DNA of 64,000 nucleotides from Hypsibius dujardini. Its lineage: Eukaryota > Tardigrada > Eutardigrada > Parachela > Hypsibiidae. Made by a program: the position numbers and the translations under genes. The stretch's first letter is position 1, and the number at the start of each line of letters is the position of its first letter. The notes beneath the pieces were generated by a model. The model did not search any database, was not told the DNA's origin, and worked only from the letters and a program-made list of their open reading frames with translations. This document shows positions 1 to 9,976 of the stretch, piece after piece. The stretch spans positions 1 through 64,000 of the forward strand of contig LRSR01011562.1 of NCBI GenBank assembly GCA_001579985.1, in the 5' to 3' direction.

Positions 1-166
1 ACAGACACACAGACAGACACACAGACAGACACACAGACACACAGACACACAGACACACAGACACACACACAGACACACAGACACACAGACACACAGACAC
101 ACACACACACACACACAGACAGACACACAGACACACAGACACACAGACACACAGACACACAGACAC
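1..166. repeat. (AC)n/(ACAG)n microsatellite
   Basis: An almost uninterrupted run of ACAC and AGAC units fills the left edge of the window. It is simple-sequence DNA and runs off the window, so its full length is unknown. Confidence 0.95.
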
Positions 167-446
167 GACGATTAAGACATAATGGATTACTAATGATAAT
201 GATAATAGTTACTCAATGGTATATCTAGTTGCAACATGTGTGTGCGAGGGGCGGTGCTTAGCAGTCCCTTGAGGCCTGGAGTATACGGTACTACAGTTGT
301 TTAGACTGATCATGAACACACGATTTGAGCAGAGCCAATAAAGATTTAAAAAGTTGTGAAACTTGGATTTGTATGGACTCCCACTAGTACTTCTTATAAG
401 GGTTAGTACTGGTACTAGTATTACCTCTTAGTATTACAATCAGTAC

Positions 447-531
447 TGTGTGTGTGTCTGTGTGTGTGTCTGTGTGCCTGTGTGTCTGTCTATCTGTCTG
501 TCTGTTTGTTTGTCTGTCTGTCTGTCCGTCT
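447..531. repeat. (TG)n then (CTGT)n microsatellite
   Basis: TGTGTG units pass into tandem CTGT units. The open frame read across it (Cys-Val-Cys then Leu-Ser-Val repeats) is only the repeat translated and is not a gene. The same CTGT unit returns at 1640-1705, 37321-37435 and, in the other orientation, 39160-39275. Confidence 0.9.
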
Positions 532-1639
532 TTATATTTATGGGTGCGCCTCAAATCAGTATCTGTAACGTAACTATAACGCCCGTGTGGTTCAGATTCG
601 AGACACTCGGCCGTTCGAAGCGCTTAAAGAACTAAAACGTGTGTTATGATTTCGAACAAGATTCGTTTTGAGTCGGTTCGATACAATGGTTTGCTGAACG
701 ACCGTCTCAGATCTCGTCGATTTGCTATTCGTAAAGTTTTGCAGCAAATTCACAGCGAAAAAATCAGACTATTGAGCTGCCTCACAAAACGCGTACCGAG
801 GTTTCGGTACGGTATACAGTACGCATACCAAACTATAACGCATGAGTTTTGAGTAAAACTATATCAAATTAAAGGTATCGTGCCGTAACGAATCAGCTGA
901 TTAGTGTCAATCGACCAATCAAACAACCAATCGACCGGACCGACGTAAGGGAAATCCGGTATGTTTTCTCCCCTACAGTACGAGGCGTCGGAAATTTCAG
1001 AGAGCTAACTTCTTTCATGAAATAGCGGAGGATTAGTTCAGTCACCCTATTCAGTTGCGTCTCCGGTCCGTTGTGAAATTGAACATGTTTTTCGGCAGGA
1101 ATTCACCGCTTTCAAGAAATGTATGTTTTAGCACACAATCAAGGACAAACGAATCAACTCGTCGAAAAGCATCTCTCCGCGAATGATTAATTTCGACGCC
1201 TTTGTTCATTTTTTTCATAAATCAAGCGTAAAAATTGTTATAACTACATTTATCTTCGCGAACAATTTTAAACTAAAACATTTGGAGGAAGCAATCGACT
1301 TTCGGGGTCGATGAGACTACCGACGAGATACCCAAAAACCACCACCCATAGGTGGTTACGGAGATACCGCCAGAAAGAAAGAAGACGTGACGTAACGCAA
1401 GACGAATTTAGTTCGAACCGTAATGATTTGAGACATGGGTAAGATTCGAGTTATGGTTATGGCAAAACCGTGGCATGGTACGATACGAATTTGAGACAGA
1501 AAGTTTTCGAACCATATCGGTGTCTCACATCTTTTTGGTTCGGAAAACCGTATCTCAAAATACAGTTTGCCAAAACGGCAAATCTGAGACACCGTTACGG
1601 TTACGTTACGAGTTTGGATACAGATTTGAGACGTACCCT
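532..1639. other. Intergenic, repeat-like AT-moderate DNA without a recognisable gene
   Basis: No coding exon chain is visible. The stretch at about 1390-1640 holds short related words in both orientations (for example forms of TTGAGAC and GTCTCA around GGTTCGAACC-like blocks), which suggests a degraded dispersed repeat. The stretch at 560-850 has similar words, so both may be copies of one element, but I could not align them fully by eye. Confidence 0.4.
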
Positions 1640-1706
1640 ATCTGTTTGTCTGTCTGTCTGTTTGTCTGTCTGCCTGTGTCTGTTTGTCTGTTTGTCTGCT
1701 TGCCTT
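1640..1706. repeat. (CTGT)n microsatellite
   Basis: Imperfect tandem CTGT/TTGT units. The reading frames across it are Leu-Ser-Val-Cys artefacts. Confidence 0.9.
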
Positions 1707-1750
1707 GGCGCAGTACCATTTCTGCGGAAGTCCAAGTTCTATTTTACCCC

Positions 1751-1947
1751 AGGTAGGAGTAAATTATCCGGGGTGCTATTGGGCCCCTGGTCACGTATAC
1801 AGGTAGGGATAAAATAGCCGGGATTCTATTTTACCCCAGGTAGGGGGTAAAATAGTCAGGATACTATGGGGCCCCTAGTGACGTATACAGATAGGGGTAA
1901 AATAGCCGGGGTTCTATTTTGCCCCGAAAGTAGGGGTAAAATAGCCA
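1751..1947. repeat. Palindromic minisatellite, two units of about 87 bp plus a partial unit
   Basis: Unit one (about 1751-1837) and unit two (about 1838-1925) share AGGTAGGG, TAAAATAG, GGGCCCCT, GACGTATACAG and CTATTTT blocks in the same order; a partial unit follows. Inside each unit GGGGTAAAATAG faces CTATTTTACCCC, so each can fold into a hairpin. This could be an internally repeated MITE or a minisatellite born from one. No coding role is seen. Confidence 0.75.
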
Positions 1948-2192
1948 CTTCGTATAAAGTATGTACGGCACTTAAGAATTGGGTGCATGCGACGATTGGT
2001 TCACCATACCATACCGTTAGTGTGGAGGCAGCTGACTGTGGTGAACCGTCTGTCGCACTTGCTTTTTGGAGGGCGCCTCTCAATCGCCTCTTAAGTTTCA
2101 ATTGCATTTCCGACTAACTCTTTTACCCCTTTCCGAGCCCTTTTTCGCTGTTTAGCCTGCGTTATATACTACTATTTGGAGAAACCTCCAGG

Positions 2193-5022
2193 ATGGCGGA
2201 AAAAGCCCAAGTGAATGTGTGCTTGATTGTGATTGACGGCTGGGGATTGTCCGATCAAGTCTACGGTAAGAAAATTTTCCTAGAGATTGATGAAATATAA
2301 TGGCCCTATTGCATGCACGCAGCAAGCACGAGATTTGCCCTTTTTGTTGTAATGAGAAAGCTTTTAAAGGCGGCATAATTTTGGTGTTGATAGATCTCGG
2401 ACGGGAGAATAGAATGCATATAATCTCAACTTTGGTTATTGAATATCTGCATCATGGGCATAGGCATTCTCCCTAGATACATGTAGATTGGTTGTATTGA
2501 GTGGATTGATTGATTGATTACTTAGACACTGAAGAATGTATCTGCTGCGTGGCTTGAGTGGTTGATTGATATATTGTTATGTGTATTTGCTTGATGGGAA
2601 TCTGCTCCCGACAATCTTTCCTCCCCTCGCAATTGCGAAACTCGAAGGAGGGGCCAGAACTTGGTTGAAGACACATGATTTTTGAGAGGACAACTTTTGG
2701 AAAAGCTGTCTCTTGCTTGGAATTTGAAATACGTCGGTGTTTGTCTGTTGTGCTGATTAAGGGAACGCCATTGCAAACGCCCTAACGCCGGTTATGAGCA
2801 AGCTCTCCAAAGACAAGGAACGCTTCACGACGTTGGACGCATCGGGCTTATCAGTGGGTCTCCCGCGAGGTCTGATGGGCAACAGCGAGGTCGGACACAT
2901 GAACATTGGCGCAGGACGCGTCGTTTTTCAGGTAAATCAACAAGGTCCTCCTTCCTTCCTTCCTTTATTCCACGCTCATTTCTCACCACACCATACAGGA
3001 TATCGTTCGTATCAACCTCGACATGGAGAATAAAAAACTCCAAGTCAATCCCCAGTTCCTGAAAGCATGCGAAAATGCTAATAAAAAGGGAGGGCGACTC
3101 CATCTCCTCGGTTTGGTAAAGTTCTTCCTTCCCTCCCTTGGTTATTTTCAGCTCCTCATTGCCTTTAATTTAGGTGAGCGATGGTGGAGTTCATTCGCAC
3201 ATTGATCATCTATTTGCATTACTGGAAGGCGCGAAAGCGGCACATGTACCGCGAACATTTGTGCACTTTTTCGCCGACGGAAGAGATACAAGCCCCACCA
3301 GCGCCAGTAATGTTTTTCGGAATAACTAAATAACTACGTTCGGTCTTCTTGTGATGTATTACTGCTTGCAGGCAAATATCTCAAACAGTTGCTGGATTTT
3401 ATGCAGAGCATTCAGTATGGTGAAGTAGCGACGATTGTTGGACGTTATTACGCCATGGATCGGGATAAGCGTTGGGAGCGTATCAAAGTCGCGTACGACG
3501 GATTAGTCGCCGGAACTGGAGAAACTGTGGACGACGCCCAAGCTGCACTTCAAGTTAGGATACCTTGTCATTTTTATTACCAATTGTGCATTGGTGTGCC
3601 TTATTAGTTAGTAGAGAAGCGGTACAGTTTGGGGGAAAAAGAAGGCAGACAGACGGACGAGTTCATTACTCCCATTGTGATCAAAGGAATTTCTCGAATC
3701 GAAGGTGCGCTAACAATCACTGACTCTCTTCCTTCCGAATTTTATCTACCTACTTTTTCCTTCCAGATAACGACACTTTGGTATTTTTCAACTACCGATC
3801 CGATCGAATGCGAGAGATTGTCGAGACGTTTGGTGTCAAGCGAAATTTCGAAACTGACAACTTCCCAAAGAATTTGGTATAATAAACTGGAATAGCTTCT
3901 GGTGGAAGAGGTCTAACATTAACATTTGCTGCAGCATGTCCTCTGTATGACCCAATATAATGCGGAATGGTCGCTGCCATTGCTCTATCCTCCCGCCAAC
4001 ACCGAGAACACTCTTTCCGAATGGATCGCCCACTGGAAACTCCACCAATTTCATTGTGCAGGTAAAATAGCTTTTTGGAGAGAAATGGAGAGAAAATATG
4101 AGCTGCAATCGTTTGTGGTCCGACTTATTCTCTCCATAGAAACGGAAAAGTATGCCCACGTGACCTTTTTTTTTAACGGCGGGAAGGAAAAGCAAGTCGA
4201 GTTGGAGGATCGCTGCATGGTGCCGTCACCGAAAGTACATCTACTTGGATAGATTTGTGATAGTTGCGGTGCTCGTGCGTAGCCTTTCTTGTGATATGTA
4301 GGTGGCGACGTATGATCTCAAGCCGGAAATGAGTGCGGATGGGGTGGCTACCAAGGTCAGTACTAGCACTCATTTTAGCAGGCGTTGTTATTCAAGGTTC
4401 ACTAGCAATTCATTTTATAGTTTGTCCATTGTATGTAGATGGTAGAGGCGATGGAATCGGGCCATTATCGGTTTGTTATGTGCAATTTTGCCCCACCGGA
4501 TATGGTGGGTCATACCGGCGTTTACGACGCCGCTGTAAAAGCTGTGGATGCTACAGGTTAGTAGTTTGATTTGTTGTGGTTGTGGTTGCGAGAACCCTTG
4601 CGTCACATCATATGTTGCAAATTTTATTACTACAGCTCTTTTTTTTTCTTTTTTTTGTAGATGTGGCCATTGGTCGCGTGTACGAGTCATGCAAAAAGAA
4701 CGGCTTTGTGCTCTATGTCACCTCGGACCACGGAAACGCCGAGCAGATGTTGAGCCCTGAAGGGAAACCACACACCGCACACACTACCAACAGAGGTAAA
4801 AGTACTCTGTTGTGCAAAGTGTAAACCCAATGACGATTGTGTGTGCTTGGGGGTTTAGTACCGTTTATCATGGCCAATACCACCCGTACGTTTGCTCCAC
4901 CAGCACCGGGGCCCGATTACAATCCGGCATTGTGTGACGTTGCCCCGACCATTTTGGACCTTTTGGACCTTGGCAAACCGGTGGAAATGACCGGAAAGAC
5001 TCTTCTCCAGCCTCTCCTGTAG
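2193..5022 (+). CDS. iPGM: Cofactor-independent phosphoglycerate mutase (iPGM), 13 exons, 521 aa
   Basis: Interconverts 3- and 2-phosphoglycerate in glycolysis and gluconeogenesis in the cytosol, using a phosphoserine intermediate and two metal ions, not 2,3-bisphosphoglycerate. Exons: 2193-2265, 2762-2931, 2999-3115, 3174-3306, 3372-3553, 3617-3704, 3767-3876, 3935-4061, 4140-4234, 4302-4355, 4439-4556, 4661-4795, 4859-5022. They total 1566 nt and all phases close. Visible motifs are the start [12 protein letters not shown] with a metal aspartate, [14 protein letters not shown] with the catalytic serine, [57 protein letters not shown] and [10 protein letters not shown]. Length equals that of nematode and plant enzymes. 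The start is the first ATG before the conserved IDGWG block. The first intron (about 500 bases) is the longest. Only the exon 6 acceptor, at TAGAG before AAGCGG, is weak; phase forces it. Confidence 0.96.
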
Positions 5023-6204
5023 GCCATGAATGAGTTTCCATGCTTGTTTCAAATAACTATCAAGGAAGATTGAAGAAGATTCAGCTGAAACATTATATTT
5101 TTTGTTTGTTTATGGCGGTGGCACATGTTTGGTTTTCGTGCTACGAGTTTTGTTGTATGTTGTGTGGTGAGATTATCTGTTCGACTTATTTATTTAGCCT
5201 CTAGTGGCTGGCTCTATGAATTCTCACCGTTGCTGAAGCAAGTCCACGCGCGGTCTATTTTGGATGATACGATGAAGAAGGGGGAGGTGACTTTTCTTAT
5301 TCCCGTTGACGGAGATCCTCCTTTGTCCCTTCTTGATCAGTTAGTTATATATAGAGCGTGACGGTGGCCAGGGGCAAGATTGCACATTGAGGTGTTGTAT
5401 TATCTCAGTGTTTTATTATTTGCACAAACAGACATATATGGTTCAATGGAGAGGTCGGACTTCCTTATGAGTTTATCTCTGATGTAGATATGAGTGAGGG
5501 CAAGACCTGAATCCGAACCCTGGCACGTGCAGTGGCACGCAGTGGTCATACGGACGGTTTAGGGTACCCCGATTGGATTGTCTGTATGTAGCAAGGTGTG
5601 TTTCAGCAAAATGCAAGAGTGTGAACTCTGAGCAGAGTAAAGAGTCAGTCATTCAGACAGTTAGTGCAGAAGATTGGAAAATGAGGCAGAAGCAATGTCT
5701 AATTATAGTCAAATATATAAATATCGCGTAATCTCATGTCGCACATGTTCGTTGGTTGCGCTGAAGTGAAAGAGCAAAGCAAAGAGATGGATGTGTCATC
5801 CATTGGAAAAGCCATTTGAGAAAAGAGGAAGGAGCAGCGGAGTTTGTTGTGGATTGAGAGGAGAGGGACGGACGGAGAGAACGGTTCCGCTTCATGTATA
5901 ACTTTCATGTTGACGCTCTTTTAGCTCGCTTGCATGCGTTCACTTCGAACGCCTGACCGAAAGCGAGAGAAAAAGTGTTGTGCTGTCTGTCAGAGGTTCT
6001 CTCTCCTCCTTCCGAAATATTTACTACCAACTCTTCAACCGCTCATCCCTCAGCCTTGCTCAGGAGCTCTCCTCAATTCAACTCGTTCTCTCTGCCGGAA
6101 GTTGATTACATAGACTTCTTTTACGGACTCTTAACCCATTTTTCGGACACAGGAAAATATCTCATCTGAAAAAAGGTCAACCAACCAACCATTTATTCTC
6201 AGCA
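5023..6204. other. Intergenic/3' UTR, no gene seen
   Basis: Between iPGM and the next coding start on the same strand. Several short open frames exist but none has splice partners, family similarity or good composition. The distal part (about 5930-6204) should carry the promoter and 5' UTR of the next gene. Confidence 0.5.
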
Positions 6205-8051
6205 ATGGCGGACAAAGTTGGGGCGAAGAAGCCGTTAGTTTCCCCCGGTGGAGCCAAAAATATTGCTGCGGCCAAAGCGGCATTCGGCGCCGGGGGCGTG
6301 GCTTCTAACGGTGCTGCTGGATCTCCTCAGTCCAGAACGAGAACTGCTGAAGCAACCAAGAACGAAGACCCCAAAACAGCGGTCACATTGATCGGCAAGG
6401 CTGTTGGACCAGCTGCCCAAAGTGGACCTACTCAAGCTGTAGCTGTTATTAAAGAGGTAAGGACAATCATATCCTCAATTGAGCTTACCGGCATTACAGT
6501 ACTGTAATGTAAGGTATTTCGACCGTTCAAATATTTGTCGGAAATCCTCAACCTTTTCATCCGTCATAACTCTTAATACATTTTAAATTATTCCTAATAT
6601 CAGATCCTTATCTTCTGTCTGATTGCGACAGTATGGAGAGTTATTGTTCTTTATGATCGGTAGGCAGTCCTGGAAGAGGTCAAACCGACAGCAGTAGCAC
6701 CCTCAGCGAAGTCTCAATTAGCCGCCTCCACAATCTCCAAAAAACAAGCAGTTTCGGATGAGTCATCTTCCGCCTCGTCTTCAGATGAGGATTCTGATGA
6801 GTCCTCCGACGAAGACTCGGACGTTTCCGATCGCAAGTCCAAGCCCAAGAAGATTGACATTGGAGTCAGTCTTTCCTCAATTGTAAGAACTAGCAACAAG
6901 CCATGAATTATGATGAAACTATTATAAATTTGTTTATTCTGTGCATTTTTAGCATTATATGTAATTGTTTGGTAATGGCTGTTTTTAGAAAGCCGCTTTC
7001 CAGCAGGATGACAAGTCACGCCAGCAGAACATTAAAAAGGGTTACGACGTAGAAGAATTTAAGCGACAGTGTAAACAAGCCTCCGAACTCGGAGGCACTG
7101 GAACTGAAGGTATTTTCCTCCTCTTGGATCACAATTCTATAGATCCTTCTACGCATTCCGTTTTGTCTCCAGGAACTGTGGAAAACGATCCTGCGGCACA
7201 GAATCCAGACGTCATTAAAAGTAAGTGTCCACTCAAATGGACAGCAAGCAGTCAGTGGCATTTATATATTTCCCTACAAGTCATGCGTGATATAGTAATA
7301 ATTTCCCTTGTTCATTTTTTAGATGCTGTGCAGAATGATTTGGGTTTGGATGGAATTAAATCAAGTGCCAAGGATATCAAGAGCCGCTTCGAGAATTACA
7401 GCGATTCCCATGCCGAGTCTGGAAAGGGAAACGTACGTTTTTGTCAAGCATAGACTTTCAATCTAAAATGTCACCTTGTGAACACTTTCCCCATTGGTTT
7501 CTAGGAAGAATTGCAGCAACTAAAGGAACGCAGCGAAGTTTCCGGTCAAAAGTCAAAATGGGAAAATCCGGTAAGCAAGACCCATGAGAAACGATACAGT
7601 ACTAGTACTGCAGTATACTGTATACCGCGTACATAACCTTGGTACTGTACCACACTGATTGGCTGTGTAGGAAGCACTATTGGATAGAAACCCCAAGCCA
7701 TCTCAGCCAGACATTGAAGTTTCAGCCTCAAAGGCAACTAAGATGAAAGAAAAGTTCGAGAAGAAGGCCCGGAAGGAAGAGAAGAAGAACAAGACACCAA
7801 GGCCCAAGCACCGAACGGTACGTGTACAGTCATATTACTAGATTACACTAACAAACCACCTTATATGCAAAAAGAGACTCGTGGCAAGATTAACCCAAAA
7901 GGGCATTTTCAGCTGAGATAGGCAGTGTAGCATAGTCATATTTTAGGCTTCAGAGTGCAATAACAGAGATGGAAACAGGGACGGCGGTAAGCTGGAAGAA
8001 CTGATGCTCGACCTTGAGCTTGTGGCTATGCGAAGAGTCATTTACAAATAA
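6205..8051 (+). CDS. Unrecognised low-complexity, charged protein with repeated K-x-[RK]-[FW]-E motifs, 8 exons, 355 aa
   Basis: Function not recognised. Exons: 6205-6456, 6664-6882, 6989-7109, 7173-7220, 7323-7432, 7505-7570, 7671-7817, 7947-8051; sum 1068 nt and all phases close. The N-terminal third is Ala/Gly/Lys-rich, residues about 105-145 form a Ser/Asp/Glu acidic tract, and the C-terminal half carries three spaced motifs, IKSRFENY, QKSKWENP and MKEKFEKKA, followed by a Lys/Glu helix. Short basic [FW]E motifs of this kind occur in actin-binding proteins of muscle, so a cytoskeletal role is possible, but this is inference. No signal peptide or membrane segment is visible. The last exon has an in-frame stop at 8049; a good acceptor at about 8212 followed by an open stretch reading YKLTITNKGRRERRDDFTLQ could be an alternative last exon, although I found no donor in phase. 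Confidence 0.75.
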
Positions 8052-8894
8052 TCAACGTCATCTGATTGTGAGTAGCGAGTCAACTTTGTTTCATTATCTA
8101 TCGCCCTTGCATGGTGCTCTTATTTGATTGGATTATGCAACAGATCGGCTGGAAGAAAAGAATGTTAAATATGACTAAATGATGTTCCGCTGACTGTCGG
8201 TCTTTTTTCCAGAGCGTACAAGCTGACCATCACGAATAAGGGAAGGCGTGAACGACGAGATGATTTTACACTGCAAATTCCACAAAATTGACGGCAGTGG
8301 ATGCGATTCAAGTTTTGGCAAGACTTATTTATGTACTGGGTGTAAAAAGGTCATTGACGTTCACCGGTCTGGTCATTAAGAAGTTCGCTGAAAACTCTTT
8401 TTTACTTCGTTGTTTTCTCAGATAATCATTTACGTGCCTTCTTCATTCTAAATCCTTATGCATCACATTGTACGATTGCTCTTCCTAGCCACATTAATAT
8501 GAGCATGAGAATACTACTGAAATACTGCACATATATTGCATGTATTGCTACGTACGCTTCGTATTTTCACCGTTTTATATCCGCTGTGTCTACGCAAGTG
8601 AAAAAAAACATATTCGCTGTAAAACTTGGGCTCATGGTCGCTTGGTGGGTGTAATTTGAGCGGCCTGAGTCAGGACATTCAGACACGTCTTTCTGGCGCA
8701 CTCCAAATACCGGACGCTCATTGGAAATAAGGTCCACTGTCAGCTAGTTTCTTCTGCTGACAGACCGATCGATTCGACGATCAGTGAATATGCAACTTTT
8801 CATTGCCATTTTCATTTCTCGGCTGGAATATCATTTTGTCTTTCGAAAATTTTGAAGAATCTGGTGAGACGGGACACAAGTTCTCATCTTAAGA
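8052..8894. other. 3' UTR and intergenic
   Basis: Holds the possible alternative last exon of the preceding gene (about 8213-8290) and otherwise nothing recognisable. The next gene starts on the same strand at 8895. Confidence 0.4.
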
Positions 8895-9919
8895 ATGTAT
8901 CATGTGACCCATGAAAGTAGTGGCGGATTCTGGGCAGGTTTGTCCGTGACGGTGGGTCTGCTGCTGCTGGCAGTAACAGTTCCTGTTTCTCCAGCCCAAT
9001 CCCTTTCACTGTCACTCGTGAGTTGCTCCTTTTAAATTACTTGCCTTATGATGAATTATTTGTTGTTTATATAAGCGGATATCTTCAGGCATCCCAGGAG
9101 GATAGGCTCAAGCTGTTAGCTCAGGTTCTTCAAGCAGCGACTGGTTCGTGGTCGTATCGTTGGTGACGTTTTGAGTTACTAAAAATCAATGCCATAATAA
9201 TACCATTTTGTTCTTGTTGCGATCGAAGAACTCAATAAGCCGGTCAGTTCCAGATCCAACTCAAATAGGACAAAACGGGACGGGGGAGGTTACAGCGGCG
9301 ATGGCGGCGAGTCTCGTGGTGGTGGAGGAATTATCAGCCAACTTCTTTTTGAAAGCCTCATTAGCAAAATCATTTCTGGCAAGTTGTAAATCCCAACAGT
9401 AATCGTTTAATAATATGTACAACCAACTCTGGATGTAGCCCCCGCACCGGCGCCGGCACCCGCACCCGCAGCTGCAGCGTCAAGTGATCCAGGTACTGTA
9501 GATGTTTACAGTTGAGGGTCGGTTACTACTACAGACTATTATATGTGTTACCCTTGTTTTTGTGTTTTAGCGGCGGCGGTATGTTCTTTATGTCAATGAC
9601 TTTTCCATCATACAAAACAAAGATTATTAGCATCCTACAGTAATTGACCGAGCAAGTCTTCATTACAGCCTGCAGCTCCAGCACCCGGGCCGAACTGTAA
9701 GTTCTTACTTTCACTATTTTTATAATTTGATCGTAATAGTTTATACCGTATTTCCTTTGCAGTGGCCAGTCTAATACCATGTAAGTAGGAGGATATCCGA
9801 TTTTCGTACATTTGACTTTACGTAACCGTTTGTCAATAGATTTGATGCAAATGGGGATGATGGGAGGTCGTGGTGGCGGCGGCGACGATGATCCGAATGC
9901 CCAACTGCATCGATTATAA
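8895..9919 (+). CDS. Small secreted Gly-rich / Ala-Pro-rich protein, 8 exons, 171 aa
   Basis: No known family. Exons: 8895-9017, 9089-9143, 9229-9378, 9439-9492, 9571-9578, 9669-9696, 9763-9780, 9840-9919; sum 516 nt, all phases close. The first exon encodes an uncleaved N-terminus then a hydrophobic run (VGLLLLAVTVPVSPAQS) that fits a signal peptide or anchor. Then come a short helix (QEDRLKLLAQVLQAAT), a basic and Gly-rich stretch, an amphipathic helix (ISQLLFESLISKII), an alternating Ala-Pro linker, and a Met/Gly-rich tail with DDD. Intron 3 begins with GC (at 9379) and exon 5 is only 8 nt. An AATAAA lies at 9990-9995, 71 bases past the stop and inside the last coding exon of the convergent gene. 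Extracellular matrix or cuticle-like function is a guess from composition only. Confidence 0.7.
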
Positions 9920-9976
9920 GGAGTGGGCTGATGAAACAGTTGTCGGTACGAGTCGTCTTGACTCACCATAAATTTG

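Noticed and set aside
450-635. Cys/Val/Leu/Ser-repeat open frame
   Set aside because: Pure translation of the TG and CTGT microsatellites.
5500-5530. GAATCCGAACCC resembling a reversed tRNA T-loop/B-box
   Set aside because: No paired T-stem, anticodon stem or acceptor stem can be built around it, so neither a tRNA nor a clear tRNA-derived SINE is supported.
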